Source of the DNA: Phaeovulum vinaykumarii
GTDB taxonomy: Bacteria > Pseudomonadota > Alphaproteobacteria > Rhodobacterales > Rhodobacteraceae
Direction of reading: 5' to 3'
DNA length: 64,000 nucleotides
Assembly (NCBI RefSeq): GCF_900156695.1
Contig: NZ_FTOM01000002.1
Coordinates: 558,001-622,000, forward strand
Numbering within the stretch: the stretch's first letter is position 1; each line of letters begins with the position of its first letter. The position numbers and the translations under genes are program-made. The notes beneath the pieces are model-generated. The model worked only from the letters and a program-made list of their open reading frames with translations. It was not told where the DNA came from and did no database searches. Shown here piece by piece: positions 30,873 through 40,278 of this stretch.

Positions 30873-32072
30873 ATGGGCTATCTCAAATCGACGCCCGATG
30901 CGAACGGCTTTTTCGGCGAATATGGCGGGGCCGAGCTGCCGCCGCCGCTGGTGCCGCATTTCCGCGAGATCCACGAGGCCTATCTGCGCATCTCGCATTC
31001 GGCCGAATTCATTCGTGACCTGCGCTACATCCGCAAGCATTACCAGGGCCGGCCGACCCCGGTCAGCTATCTCAAGAACCTGTCCGACGATTGCGGCGGG
31101 GCGCAGATCTATGCCAAGCGCGAGGATCTGAACCACACCGGCGCGCACAAGCTCAACCATTGCATGGCCGAGGCGCTTTTGGCGAAATTCATGGGCAAGA
31201 CCAAGCTCATGGCCGAGACCGGCGCGGGGCAGCACGGCGTGGCGCTGGCCACGGCGGCGGCCTATTTCGACATGGAATGCGAAATCCACATGGGCGAGAT
31301 CGACATCGCCAAGGAGGCCCCGAACGTCACCCGGATGAAGCTTCTGGGGGCGAATGTGGTGCCGGTGTCCTTTGGCGGGCGCTCGCTCAAGGAGGCGGTG
31401 GACAGCTGCTTCCAGAGCTATGTCGCCCAGGCCGAGACCGCGCTTTTCGCCATCGGCTCGGTGGTGGGGCCGCATCCGTTCCCGATGATGGTGCGCGACT
31501 TCCAGCATGTCGTGGGGGTCGAGGCGCGCGAGCAATTCCTCGAGATGACCGGCCAGCTGCCCGACATGGTGGCCGCCTGCGTCGGCGGGGGCTCGAACGC
31601 GATGGGGATCTTCTCGGGCTTCATCGAGGATGACGTGGCCCTTTACGGGGTCGAGCCGCTGGGCACCTCGTCGAACCTGGGCGATCACGCCGCCTCGATC
31701 ACCTATGGCGAGGATGGCGATATCCACGGTTTCCGCACGCTGGTGCTGAAGGATGCCGAGGGCAATCCCGCGCCGGTGCATACCGTGGCCTCGGGGCTGG
31801 ATTATCCGGGCGTCGGTCCCGAACATGCGCATCTGCACAAGACCGGCCGCGTTACCTACACCACCGCCGACGACAAGGAAGCGCTCGATGCCTTCTATCG
31901 GCTGTCGCGGCGCGAGGGGATCATCCCGGCGCTGGAAAGCGCGCATGCGGTGGCTTTCGCGCTGCGCGAGGCGCGCGCCAATCCCGGCAAGTCGATCCTG
32001 ATCAACCTGTCGGGGCGGGGCGACAAGGACATCGACTTCGTGACCGAGACCTACGGCTTCGGCACCGACTGA
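30873..32072 (+). CDS. trpB: Tryptophan synthase beta chain-like protein, divergent TrpB paralogue
   Basis: PLP enzyme that would join indole and serine to give tryptophan. All core motifs are present: PLP lysine K93 in [39 protein letters not shown], the phosphate-binding [12 protein letters not shown] and [11 protein letters not shown]. The sequence around K93 ([16 protein letters not shown], where usual TrpB reads INNVLGQ) and the short N-terminus set it apart from the housekeeping TrpB of Rhodobacterales, so this may be a second copy with its own role. It is 399 aa. It has an ggagagg ribosome-binding site and its own terminator downstream. Confidence 0.87.
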   Translation: MGYLKSTPDANGFFGEYGGAELPPPLVPHFREIHEAYLRISHSAEFIRDLRYIRKHYQGRPTPVSYLKNLSDDCGGAQIYAKREDLNHTGAHKLNHCMAEALLAKFMGKTKLMAETGAGQHGVALATAAAYFDMECEIHMGEIDIAKEAPNVTRMKLLGANVVPVSFGGRSLKEAVDSCFQSYVAQAETALFAIGSVVGPHPFPMMVRDFQHVVGVEAREQFLEMTGQLPDMVAACVGGGSNAMGIFSGFIEDDVALYGVEPLGTSSNLGDHAASITYGEDGDIHGFRTLVLKDAEGNPAPVHTVASGLDYPGVGPEHAHLHKTGRVTYTTADDKEALDAFYRLSRREGIIPALESAHAVAFALREARANPGKSILINLSGRGDKDIDFVTETYGFGTD

Positions 32073-32133
32073 CGACTGACATCATAGCCCGCCGCCCTGC
32101 GGGGCGCGCGGGGGTGCCGTGAGAATGAAAATC

Positions 32134-32160
32134 GGGGCCGGCGCGGGATGCGCCGGCCCC
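32134..32160. terminator. Bidirectional hairpin between the TrpB-like and ferredoxin genes
   Basis: Perfect 11-bp arms GGGGCCGGCGC and GCGCCGGCCCC around a 5-nt loop, 62 nt after the TrpB-like stop and 23 nt after the convergent ferredoxin stop. It is preceded by gaaaat on the plus strand (ATTTTC on minus), so it may serve both genes. Confidence 0.75.
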
Positions 32161-32182
32161 CTTGCCTTGCCCGAGACGCCGC

Positions 32183-32551
32183 TTACGCGCCGCCCGGTTC
32201 GCCGGTGAAGGAAACGGTCACATCCTCGTCGCGGGCAATGAACTGGCAGGCCAGACGATGCTTGGGCGGCATGTCGCGCACCTCGGCATCCTCGATTTCC
32301 TGCGCGGTCAGCTTGCCCAGCTCCTTCAGCCTGGACTTTTCCTTCTCGGTCAGGTGGATCCCGTTCTTTTCAGTGGGATCGGCATAGGTCACTTCGATCA
32401 GGCACGAACCGCAATTGCCATCCTTGCATTCGAAGGGGATCGGGATCTTGTGTTCCTCGGCCAGCGCCAGGATCGTCTTGGTGTCGCCGGCAACGGCGTA
32501 GACGGTCTTTTCCCCATGCAGCAGGGGCGAGGAAAACGTCACTTTTGCCAT
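32183..32551 (-). CDS. 2Fe-2S ferredoxin-type iron-sulfur protein, 122 aa
   Basis: Small soluble electron carrier of the plant-type fold. The cluster ligands are C42, C47 and C50 (FECKDGNCGSC) and C102 (HRLACQ), i.e. C-X4-C-X2-C and a distant fourth Cys. An insert of about 35 charged residues (TEKEKSRLKELGKLTAQE) before the last Cys is longer than in classical ferredoxins. The start at 32551 (MAKVTFSSPLL) follows aaaggga. The partner enzyme is unknown; no oxidoreductase gene sits next to it. Confidence 0.88.
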   Translation of the reverse strand: MAKVTFSSPLLHGEKTVYAVAGDTKTILALAEEHKIPIPFECKDGNCGSCLIEVTYADPTEKNGIHLTEKEKSRLKELGKLTAQEIEDAEVRDMPPKHRLACQFIARDEDVTVSFTGEPGGA

Positions 32552-32930
32552 GTCAGTAGTCCCTTTTCGTCCGCCCCTTTCTTCAGGTCCGGGCAGCGGG
32601 GCGGAGATACCCGGCAGGAAACGCCCCGGACCGGAACGTTCCACCCCCCGGCCAAGCAAGAACCATGCCACGGAACCGCCCGCGCGCGCCCGTCGCGGCA
32701 AGGGGGCCGGGCCGCCGTTCGGGGCGCTGAAGGGGGCGGGAACAGGGGCCTGTCGGGCCTGTGGGGCCCGCGCGCCGTGGACGGGCGGGGGCGTCGCATG
32801 TCGGAAACCCGACAGGATGTGACGGGTGGACAGGGCCGCAGGGCGGCGCGCCCATGGGAAAGGGCGCGGCGATCGCCCGCCGCGCCCCGTCATGCCGTTT
32901 TCCGCGAAAGGGGCACGCGGCCCCCGGCGC
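32552..32930. other. 379-bp gene-free stretch between ferredoxin and bztD
   Basis: I see no convincing coding frame. It holds two clear inverted repeats: TGTCGG-AAAC-CCGACA at 32799-32814 and the larger GGGCGCGGC hairpin at 32862-32887. The ferredoxin promoter should lie at its left end, but no good -10/-35 pair stands out. Confidence 0.6.
32862..32887 (-). terminator. Possible terminator of the bztABCD operon
   Basis: Perfect 9-bp arms GGGCGCGGC and GCCGCGCCC with an 8-nt loop, 44 nt past the bztD stop. On the minus strand it is followed by only TTT, so termination strength is uncertain. Confidence 0.45.
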
Positions 32931-33722
32931 TCAATGTCCCAGGATCTGGCTCAGGAACAGCTTGGTGCGCTCGGATTGCGGGTTGTTGAAGAAGTCATGC
33001 GGGTTGTTCTGCTCGACGATCTGGCCCTGGTCCATGAAGATCACCCGGTTCGCCACGGCCTGGGCAAAGCCCATTTCGTGGGTCACGCAGAGCATGGTCA
33101 TGCCTTCCTCGGCCAGCTCGATCATCGTGTCGAGCACCTCCTTGATCATCTCGGGATCAAGCGCCGAGGTGGGCTCGTCGAAAAGCATGATCCGGGGTTT
33201 CATGCACAAGCTGCGCGCGATCGCCACGCGCTGCTGCTGGCCGCCCGAAAGCTGGCCGGGATACTTCAGGGCCTGCTCGGGGATCTTGACCTTCTCGAGG
33301 AAATGCATCGCGGTTTCCTCGGCTTCCTTCCTGGGCACCTTGCGCACCCAGATCGGCGCCAGGGTGCAATTCTCGAGGATGGTCAGATGCGGAAAGAGGT
33401 TGAAGTGCTGGAACACCATCCCGACCTCGGAGCGCACCTTGTCGATGTTCTTGAGATCCGAGGTCAGCTCGACGCCATCCACGATGATCTGGCCGGCCTG
33501 ATGTTCCTCGAGCCGGTTGATGCAGCGGATCATCGTCGATTTCCCCGACCCCGAAGGCCCGGCGATGACGATGCGTTCGCCCCGGTTCACGGTCAGGTTG
33601 ATGTCACGCAGGACGTGGAACTGACCATACCACTTGTTCATGTTGCTGATCTGGATGGCGATCTCGTCGGCCACCTGCATGTGGCTGCGGTCGATGGCGC
33701 GGTCGAATTGGGGTTGGGACAT
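32931..33722 (-). CDS. bztD: Amino-acid ABC transporter ATP-binding protein (BztD/AapP-type)
   Basis: Cytoplasmic ATPase of the polar amino-acid (glutamate, glutamine, aspartate, asparagine) importer. Walker [10 protein letters not shown] at residues 55-63, Q-loop [13 protein letters not shown], signature LSGGQQQR and Walker [15 protein letters not shown]. It is 263 aa from the ATG at 33722; 10 nt after the preceding permease gene. It is last in the operon, as in Rhodobacter bztABCD. Confidence 0.94.
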   Translation of the reverse strand: MSQPQFDRAIDRSHMQVADEIAIQISNMNKWYGQFHVLRDINLTVNRGERIVIAGPSGSGKSTMIRCINRLEEHQAGQIIVDGVELTSDLKNIDKVRSEVGMVFQHFNLFPHLTILENCTLAPIWVRKVPRKEAEETAMHFLEKVKIPEQALKYPGQLSGGQQQRVAIARSLCMKPRIMLFDEPTSALDPEMIKEVLDTMIELAEEGMTMLCVTHEMGFAQAVANRVIFMDQGQIVEQNNPHDFFNNPQSERTKLFLSQILGH

Positions 33723-33732
33723 GACAGGCTCC

Positions 33733-35037
33733 CTAGCGGTGATCGCGCTTGAGCTTTTGCTCAAGATACATGGCGTAGCGCGACATCGAGAAGTTGAAGA
33801 GGAAGAAGATGCAGCCCACGAAGATGTAGGGCTCCCAGTAGATGCCCTTCCAGGCGAAGTCGGCGCGGACGAAATCCGAGATCCCCTTCAGCGGGTCGAA
33901 CAGACCCACGAAGACGACCAGCGTCGTGTCCTTGAACATGCCGATGAAGGTCGAGACGATGCCCGGGATCGAGATCTTGAGCGCCTGGGGCAGGATGATG
34001 AGACGCTGCGCCTTCCAGTAGTCGAGGCCCAGCGCATCGGCGGCCTCGTATTGCCCGCGGGGCAGGGCCGAGAGCGCGCCGCGCACGACCTCGGCGATAT
34101 AGGCCGCGGCGAAGAAGGTCACCAGGATCTCGACCCGCAGGATGATGTCGAAATTGGTGCCCGGCGGCAGGAAATAGTTCAGCAGCAGCGACGCCACGAA
34201 CAGCAGCGTGATCAGCGGCACGCCGCGGATGAACTCGATGAAGCCGATGCAGAGCGCGCGGATCAGGAACATGTCCGACCGCCGCCCCAGCGCCAGCAGC
34301 ACCCCCATCGGCAGCGACAGCGCAATGGCGCCCACGCCGACGGTGACGGCCAGCAGGAAGCCCCCGAACTGGTCCGAGCTGACCTCGGGCAGGCCGATCG
34401 GCAGCATCGCCGCCAGCGCATGTTCGAGCGGCGCGGCCGGGACGACCCAGAACAGCGCCGCCGCCAGCGTGCCCAGCGAGATCGCGCCCAGGCTGCCGAA
34501 GCGGGCGCCCAGCATGAAGCCCAGCGCGCCGATGCCGAAGCCCGCCGCGATCATCACCTCGGGCCAGATCGTGCCGCCCCACAGCAGCCACAGCGCCAGC
34601 AGCGGATAGGCCAGCGTGAACCACAGAAGTTTGCGCGGCACCGACGAGAAGAGCACCGGCGCGATGGCCACGAACAAAAGCGCAAAGACCGTGATCGGGC
34701 GCCAGATGTGCTCCCAGGGGTAGAAGCCGAACAGATATTGGTGCCAGCGGTCGCGGATCACCGCCCAGCAGGCGCCGGTGGCGTCGGGGCCCCAGCGCTC
34801 GGCGATGATCGCGCGGCATTCGCCCAGCGAGTCGGCCGCCCAGACCGAATGCATGAGCCAGGGGGCGGAATGCGACACCAGCCAGTAGACGATGAAGACC
34901 CCGGCAAACGTCAGAACCACGTTCAGCGGGCTCGAGAACAGGTTGGCGCGCAGCCAGTGCAGGACGCCCGCCTCGCTGGCCGGCGCGGGTTCGGCCGGCA
35001 GCATCTCGTGGCGGACAAAGGGCGCAATCTCGGCCAT
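33733..35037 (-). CDS. bztC: Amino-acid ABC transporter permease (BztC/AapM-type)
   Basis: Inner-membrane subunit of 434 aa, longer than ordinary His/Glu permeases because of extra N-terminal transmembrane helices, as known for AapM/BztC. The permease signature region [28 protein letters not shown] is shown here only in part ([20 protein letters not shown]), followed by [13 protein letters not shown]. It is one nucleotide from the bztB stop, so translation is coupled. Confidence 0.94.
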   Translation of the reverse strand: MAEIAPFVRHEMLPAEPAPASEAGVLHWLRANLFSSPLNVVLTFAGVFIVYWLVSHSAPWLMHSVWAADSLGECRAIIAERWGPDATGACWAVIRDRWHQYLFGFYPWEHIWRPITVFALLFVAIAPVLFSSVPRKLLWFTLAYPLLALWLLWGGTIWPEVMIAAGFGIGALGFMLGARFGSLGAISLGTLAAALFWVVPAAPLEHALAAMLPIGLPEVSSDQFGGFLLAVTVGVGAIALSLPMGVLLALGRRSDMFLIRALCIGFIEFIRGVPLITLLFVASLLLNYFLPPGTNFDIILRVEILVTFFAAAYIAEVVRGALSALPRGQYEAADALGLDYWKAQRLIILPQALKISIPGIVSTFIGMFKDTTLVVFVGLFDPLKGISDFVRADFAWKGIYWEPYIFVGCIFFLFNFSMSRYAMYLEQKLKRDHR

Positions 35038-35038
35038 C

Positions 35039-36292
35039 TCAGCGCTCCTTCAGCTTCACGGCATTGTTGTAGACGTTCATCACCCCCGAGATCCCCAGGC
35101 TGATCGCCAGATAGAGGCCCATCATCAGCAAGATGGCCTCCAGCTCGCGGCCGGTCTGGTTCAGCGTGATGCCGCCCAGCGTGCCGCGCAGGTCCATGTA
35201 GCCCACGGCGATGGCCAGCGACGAGTTCTTGGTCAGGTTCAGGAATTGCGAGATCAGCGGCGGGATGATGACCCGCAGCGCCTGCGGCAGGATCACGAGG
35301 CTCATGATCCGGCCCGGCCGCAGCCCCAGCGCCGCGGCGGCCTCGGTCTGGCCCTTCGAGATGGCCATGATGCCCGCGCGCACGATCTCGGCGACAAAGG
35401 CGCCGGTATAGAGCGACAGCGCCAGCCACAGCACGACCAGCGCGTTCGTCACCTTGATCCCGCCCTGGAAGTTGAAGCGGTTGAAGGCCGGCACGTCCAG
35501 ATGGAAGCCCTGCGCCCAGAGCACCGCCATCCACGGCAGCGTCAGCAACAGAAGCGTTGCCCACCAGGTGCTGGGCCGCGTGCCCGTGGCCTCCTGGATG
35601 CGGGTGGCGCGCGCCTTCAGCCGGGAATTGAGGAACAGCCCCCCCGCCAGCGCCACGAGGGCCGACCAGAGCGGCCCCGCAAGGCCCAGAATACCGGGCA
35701 GCGGGTTCGAGAACAGCACGCCCGGAATGGCGGTGTAGCGGTTGGTCAGCGCCACCGTGTCGAAGAACAGCATCGAGGCGGCGGCCTCGCCCGTGGCCGG
35801 ATTGACCCGGAAGGCGTTGGGAACCGGCATCACCTCGGTGAAGATCGCATAGATGACCAGGATCCACAGCAGCAGCGGCACGTTGCGGAAGACCTCGACG
35901 TAAAGGGTCATCAGCCGCGCCACCAGCCAGTTCGAGGACAGCCGCAGCACGCCCACGAAGATGCCGATCACCGTGGCCGCGACGCAGCCCAGGAACGACA
36001 CCAGCAGCGTGTTCAGCAGCCCCACCAGCATCGCGCGGAAATGCGTGCTGTCGTTGGTGTAGGGGATCAGGGTCTGGCCGATGTCATAGCCGGCCCGGTT
36101 CCACAGGAACCCGAAGTTGAAATCCTTGCCCAGAACCTTGAGGTTCTGGATCGTGTTATCCACCAGCCAGGCGGCGCCGGCCATGAACAACATGAAGACC
36201 ACGACCTGAATGGTCAGGGATCGATAGCGCGTATCATAAATGAGCTGGCTCAGCCGAAACGTCTGTTTCGGCGGCATGTCGACATCGGTCAT
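35039..36292 (-). CDS. bztB: Amino-acid ABC transporter permease (BztB/AapQ-type)
   Basis: Second, larger permease subunit, 417 aa, that pairs with BztC. It opens with a cytoplasmic segment (KQTFRLSQLIYDTRYRS), then several transmembrane helices. The permease EAA-type loop reads IVRAGIMAISKGQTEAAAAL with GLRPGRIMSLVILPQALR after it. A periplasmic segment includes DFNFGFLWNRAGYDIGQTLIPY, a hallmark of AapQ/BztB, given here in part (NFGFLWNRAGYDIGQT). Second gene of the operon. Confidence 0.94.
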   Translation of the reverse strand: MTDVDMPPKQTFRLSQLIYDTRYRSLTIQVVVFMLFMAGAAWLVDNTIQNLKVLGKDFNFGFLWNRAGYDIGQTLIPYTNDSTHFRAMLVGLLNTLLVSFLGCVAATVIGIFVGVLRLSSNWLVARLMTLYVEVFRNVPLLLWILVIYAIFTEVMPVPNAFRVNPATGEAAASMLFFDTVALTNRYTAIPGVLFSNPLPGILGLAGPLWSALVALAGGLFLNSRLKARATRIQEATGTRPSTWWATLLLLTLPWMAVLWAQGFHLDVPAFNRFNFQGGIKVTNALVVLWLALSLYTGAFVAEIVRAGIMAISKGQTEAAAALGLRPGRIMSLVILPQALRVIIPPLISQFLNLTKNSSLAIAVGYMDLRGTLGGITLNQTGRELEAILLMMGLYLAISLGISGVMNVYNNAVKLKER

Positions 36293-36429
36293 GCCGGTTT
36301 CCCCTGAAGTCGGACACTGGCGGTTATGTCCGCCTTTTCGGGGTCTTTTGCGCCCCTCTCGTCCGGATTATCGGTATGGTTGAACGGCAAGGGGCGCGCC
36401 GTGATGCGCGCCCCCGCCCGTGGTCGATC

Positions 36430-37446
36430 TTACCGGAAGGGCGGCGCGTAGAGCAGGCCGCCCTGGGTCCATTGCGCGTTCAGGCCGCGCGCCAGGCCGA
36501 TCGGGGTCTGTTCGCCGATGTTGGCGGCGAAGATCTCGCCGTAGTTGCCGCCCGCCGCGATGGCGCGCTTGGCCCATTCCTTGTCGAGGCCGATCATCGC
36601 GCCCAGATCGCCTTCGGTGCCCAGCAGGCGGTTGACCTCGGGGTTCTGGGTGCCTTTCGACAGTTCCTCGATATTGGCCGAGGTCACGCCGTATTCCTCG
36701 GCCGCGACCAGCGCGTTGAGGGTCCAGCGCACGATGTCGCCCCATTCGTTGTCGCCATGGCGCACGACCGGGCCCAGCGGCTCCTTCGAGATGATTTCCG
36801 GAAGGATGATGTGGTTTTCCGGGTCGGCGAAGGCGGCACGGGTGGCGGCCAGGCCCGAGGCGTCGGTGGTGTAGGCGTCACAGGCGCCGGCCAGGTATTG
36901 CTGTTCGCCTTCCGCGTTGGTGTCGATCGCGATCGGCTGATAGCTCATGTTGTTGGCTTTGAAGAAGTCGGCCAGGTTCAGCTCGGTGGTGGTGCCGGTC
37001 TGGATGCAGACGGTGGCGCCGTCCAGTTCCTTGGCCGAGCTCACGCCCAGATCCCTGCGGACCATGAAGCCCTGGCCGTCGTAATAGTTCACGCCGGCGA
37101 AATCGAGCTTGAGGTCGGTGTCGCGGGTGAAGGTCCAGGTCGAGTTGCGGACCAGAAGGTCGATCTCGCCCGAGGCCAGCGCGGTGAAGCGGGTCTGGCC
37201 GGTGGTGGGGACGTATTTCACCTTGGAGGAATCGCCCAGAACGGCCGCGGCAACGGCCTTGCAGATGGCGACGTCGAAGCCCGCCCAGTTGCCGTTGGCA
37301 TCGGGGGCGGCAAAGCCCACCAGGCCGGTGTTGACGCCGCAGTTCAGTTCACCGCGCGCCTTCACGTCGTCGAGCGTGGCGGCCGCAGCGGCGCCCGCGA
37401 CGAAACTCGCAACCGTCAGCGCGCCAAGAAAAACGGATTTCTTCAT
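36430..37446 (-). CDS. bztA: Amino-acid ABC transporter substrate-binding protein (BztA/AapJ-type)
   Basis: Periplasmic receptor for polar L-amino acids. The start at 37446 (MKKSVFLGALTVASFVAG) gives a signal peptide cleaved after AGAAAAA, and follows an aggaagaggt site. Mature features: VKARGELNCGVNTGLVGFA, the ligand-binding RNSTWTFTRD and DGQGFMVRR, and CIQTGTTTELNLADFF. It is 338 aa, usual for AapJ/BztA. First gene of the operon; a gap of 137 nt before bztB may hold a stem that lets this subunit be made in excess. Confidence 0.95.
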   Translation of the reverse strand: MKKSVFLGALTVASFVAGAAAAATLDDVKARGELNCGVNTGLVGFAAPDANGNWAGFDVAICKAVAAAVLGDSSKVKYVPTTGQTRFTALASGEIDLLVRNSTWTFTRDTDLKLDFAGVNYYDGQGFMVRRDLGVSSAKELDGATVCIQTGTTTELNLADFFKANNMSYQPIAIDTNAEGEQQYLAGACDAYTTDASGLAATRAAFADPENHIILPEIISKEPLGPVVRHGDNEWGDIVRWTLNALVAAEEYGVTSANIEELSKGTQNPEVNRLLGTEGDLGAMIGLDKEWAKRAIAAGGNYGEIFAANIGEQTPIGLARGLNAQWTQGGLLYAPPFR

Positions 37447-37618
37447 GCTTACCTCTTCCTGAGTTGCCGCCCTGATCGGAGCGGTTCTGCGTGATTTCCT
37501 CGACCCGTCCGGAGCCGAATGATCCCGTGGAGTTGATCTCCAACGGGGCGGAGTGTGGGCCAATTACAAGAAGTCCGTCAAGGGACCAATCGGGCCATTC
37601 ACCCTATCGTTGCGCAGC

Positions 37619-37638
37619 GTTTGTGCGTTTGCACAAAC
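37619..37638. promoter_or_regulatory. Perfect inverted repeat upstream of bztA
   Basis: GTTTGTGC-N4-GCACAAAC, a 20-bp dyad in a relatively AT-rich pocket about 175 bp before the bztA start and 70 bp past the ATP12 stop. It looks like a regulator operator, but I cannot name the protein; it does not match the NtrC consensus well. Confidence 0.5.
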
Positions 37639-37708
37639 TTTGCGCGCCCGCTTGCGGGGCGGTCCGGGCCTTGGCCCAATGCGGCGGGATGTGTTGGGGA
37701 CGGCGCGC

Positions 37709-38422
37709 TCAGCCCCGGTTCAGCAGCTGCCAGAATCGTTCCGCATCAAGAAGCGCGGCGCGGCGGATCCGGGCGGTCTCGCGGGCTTCCTCGTCCTCGC
37801 CCCATTGCGCGATCTGCCATTCCTCGTCGATTCGGGACAGATCCCAGGCGGCAGCGGCATCGAGACGGCCGCGGGTGACCGCAAGCCCCAGCACCAGCGA
37901 CCCGGTGATCCCCACAAGATCATGCAGCGCGGCCAGGCCGAAATCCGTAAACCCCGCGACCCTGCCGGCCAGCGCCGCCAGCGCCGGCTCGGGCTGGTCG
38001 TGGTGCATCACCCCCGCGGTGGCCTGAAGCGGCGCGTCAAGCTCCACCGCCGCCCAGTCGAGCAGCGGATCCCAGGCCTCGGCCTGGCGCACGACCAGCT
38101 CGTCGGGGGTCTTGGCGCGATAACACAGAAGGTCGGTCGCGCCATATTCGGCGATCAGGGCCGCGACCTCGGCGCGCTGGGTGGCCACCTTGTCCAGCGC
38201 GGAATTGGCGCTGCGGGTGACGGGCATGGTGTGGGGGCGGATCTCGTCGTCCTGGGCCTGCCATTCGTCGCAGATGGCCTCGGCCAGCGCGCGGCTGGGC
38301 ACGATCAGCGCGGTCTTGGCCGGGGTCTTCACCGGGCGGCCGTCCAGATGCACGGTAAAGCCCTTGGGCGCCGCAACGACGCTTGCCTCCGTCCAGAACC
38401 GTTTCGCCTTCCAGCCGCTCAT
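37709..38422 (-). CDS. ATP12 family chaperone (F1-ATPase assembly)
   Basis: Homologue of mitochondrial Atp12, which protects the F1 alpha subunit during assembly; found in alphaproteobacteria. Seen: MSGWKAKRFWTEASV, FTVHLDGRPVKTPAK, AEAICDEWQAQDDEI, MPVTRSANSALDKV and WDPLLDWAAVELDAPL. It is 237 aa. The start overlaps the HAD phosphatase stop by four bases (ATGA), so the two are coupled. Probably last gene of the crcB-rluC-HAD-ATP12 transcript. Confidence 0.93.
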   Translation of the reverse strand: MSGWKAKRFWTEASVVAAPKGFTVHLDGRPVKTPAKTALIVPSRALAEAICDEWQAQDDEIRPHTMPVTRSANSALDKVATQRAEVAALIAEYGATDLLCYRAKTPDELVVRQAEAWDPLLDWAAVELDAPLQATAGVMHHDQPEPALAALAGRVAGFTDFGLAALHDLVGITGSLVLGLAVTRGRLDAAAAWDLSRIDEEWQIAQWGEDEEARETARIRRAALLDAERFWQLLNRG

Positions 38423-39135
38423 CTCTCGTCGTCTCCTGCGTCCTGCATCATGCCCTGCGCCATGTCCCGCGCCATCTCGGCCAGCGCCGCCTCGAGCGCG
38501 GCAAAGTCGTTCACGATCTGGTCGGGCCCGGCCGCTTCCAGCGCCGCAACCGGGTGATAGCCCCAGCTCACGGCGATGGTGCGCATGCCGGCGGCGCGCC
38601 CCATCTCGATGTCGAAGGTGGTGTCGCCGATCATCACGCCGTTCTCGGGTGCGACCCCCGCCGCCGCCAGTGCCGCCAGCGCCATTGCCGGATGCGGCTT
38701 CGAGGGGTGGTCGTCGGCCACCTGTCGGGTCACGAAAAAGCGTTCCAGATCATGGTATTCCAGAAGGTGGTCCAGACCGCGGCGCGATTTGCCGGTGGCC
38801 ACGCCCAAAAGCCACGCGCCCCCCGCATCGAGCCGTGCCAGCGTCTGGGCCGCGCCCGCGAACAGGGGCGCCGGCGCCGATTGGCGCTGGGTGAAATAGG
38901 CCTGGCGGTAGGCGTCGAAGATGGTCTGCTGCACTTCGGGGCCGGCCTCGGGCGCCAGCCGCGCGATGGCCACGGGCAGCGACAGCCCGACGATGCGCCG
39001 GATCGCCTCGGCCTCGGGGGCGGGCAGGCCGGCGGCGGCAAAGGCGCCGGTCATTGCGGCGCAGATATGCTCCTGACTGTCCGAGAGCGTGCCGTCCACA
39101 TCAAAGAGGGCCAGCCGCAGGGGCGCATCTTTCAT
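38419..39135 (-). CDS. HAD-superfamily hydrolase (phosphoglycolate phosphatase-like)
   Basis: HAD subfamily IA. Nucleophile motif LALFDVDGTLSDS (D10, with D12 as general acid), motif II VATGKSRRG, the lysine motif near SKPHPAM and motif IV MIGDTTFDIEMG. The product has 238 aa from ATG 39135. Members of this type remove phosphate from small metabolites; the substrate cannot be read from sequence. It sits 32 bp after the pseudouridine synthase gene and overlaps the ATP12 gene. Confidence 0.9.
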   Translation of the reverse strand: MKDAPLRLALFDVDGTLSDSQEHICAAMTGAFAAAGLPAPEAEAIRRIVGLSLPVAIARLAPEAGPEVQQTIFDAYRQAYFTQRQSAPAPLFAGAAQTLARLDAGGAWLLGVATGKSRRGLDHLLEYHDLERFFVTRQVADDHPSKPHPAMALAALAAAGVAPENGVMIGDTTFDIEMGRAAGMRTIAVSWGYHPVAALEAAGPDQIVNDFAALEAALAEMARDMAQGMMQDAGDDER

Positions 39136-39167
39136 CGGTCTTTCCTTCGTCCTGGCCGGGCCGCCTC

Positions 39168-40271
39168 TCAGGCATCCTCGAAGGGGTCTTCGGGGGCGTC
39201 TTCCGCGCGCCAGCCCAGCGTCTTCCAGGTCCGCTCCATATGCGCGGGAAGCGGCGCGACAAAGGTCATCGTCGCGCGGGTGATCGGGTGGGTGATGCGG
39301 ATCGAGCGGGCGTGCAGGTGCAGCTTGCGGCTGATCTCGCCGCCCAGTTGCGCGCCCCAGCCGTCGCCCAGGTTCTCCTGCCCCGAGCCGCCGTATTTGC
39401 CGTCGCCCACGATCGGGTGGCCGATCTCGGCCATATGGGCGCGCAGCTGGTGCGTGCGCCCGGTGATCGGCACCAGCGCCACCCAGGCGGCGCGCGTGCC
39501 CAGCGCCTCGATCACCGCATAATCCGAGGTGGCGCGCTTGGCGCCTTCGGTCTCGGGCACGCGGGCGGGGGGGATGCACAGCATCTTCTCGCCCTCGCCG
39601 CCGCGCCCGCGGCCGGGCGCCTTGACCAGCCCGAAGCGGATCGTGCCCATGCGCGGACTGGGCACGCCGGCGCAGGCCGCCCAATAGATCTTGCGGGTCG
39701 TGCGTTCACGGAAGGCCTCGGTCAGGGCCCGTGCCACGCGGTCGGTGCGCGCCAGCAGCAGCACCCCCGAGGTGTCCTTGTCCAGCCGGTGCACCAGCTT
39801 GGGGCGGTCCTTGTAGCCGAACTTGAGCGCCTCGGTCAGCCCGTCGACATGCCGGTCGCCCTGGCCCGAGCCGCCCTGGCTGGGCAGCCCCGGCGGCTTG
39901 TTCAACACGATGATGTGCTGATCCTTCCACAGGACCGCTTCCTGGATCATGCGCGCATCGGCCTGCGAGGGCGCCGAGGTGGCGCGGCCCCGCGGCGCGC
40001 CCGCATCGGGCGCCGGTGCCGGCAGCGGCGGCAGGCGCAGCGTCGCCCCGGCCGTCAGGCGCTGGGCGGGCTTGACCCGGCCGCCATCCAGCCGGATCTG
40101 GCCGGTGCGGCACAGCTTCTCGATCTGGATCTGGCTCAGATGCGGGATTTCCTTGCGCAGCCAGCGGTCCAGCCGCATGTCGGCGGCCTCGGCCGGGATC
40201 TCGATCTGGCGGACCTCGCTCTTTTGCGGGGGGCGCTCTTGCGGGGGGGTGTTCCGGGGATCAAGGGTCAT
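39168..40271 (-). CDS. RluC-type 23S rRNA pseudouridine synthase
   Basis: RluA-family enzyme that isomerises uridines in large-subunit rRNA. An S4 RNA-binding domain (MRLDRWLRKEIPHLSQIQIE) precedes the catalytic domain with active-site Asp in HRLDKDTSGVLLLART near residue 160; GRTHQLRAHMAEIGHPIVGD, given here as GRTHQLRAHMAE, is the second signature. A Pro/Ala-rich linker separates the two. Start ATG 40271, 7 nt after the crcB stop, with gaggcgaag before it. Family members RluC and RluD are hard to separate by eye; RluC is the more likely. Confidence 0.9.
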   Translation of the reverse strand: MTLDPRNTPPQERPPQKSEVRQIEIPAEAADMRLDRWLRKEIPHLSQIQIEKLCRTGQIRLDGGRVKPAQRLTAGATLRLPPLPAPAPDAGAPRGRATSAPSQADARMIQEAVLWKDQHIIVLNKPPGLPSQGGSGQGDRHVDGLTEALKFGYKDRPKLVHRLDKDTSGVLLLARTDRVARALTEAFRERTTRKIYWAACAGVPSPRMGTIRFGLVKAPGRGRGGEGEKMLCIPPARVPETEGAKRATSDYAVIEALGTRAAWVALVPITGRTHQLRAHMAEIGHPIVGDGKYGGSGQENLGDGWGAQLGGEISRKLHLHARSIRITHPITRATMTFVAPLPAHMERTWKTLGWRAEDAPEDPFEDA

Positions 40272-40278
40272 CTTCGCC

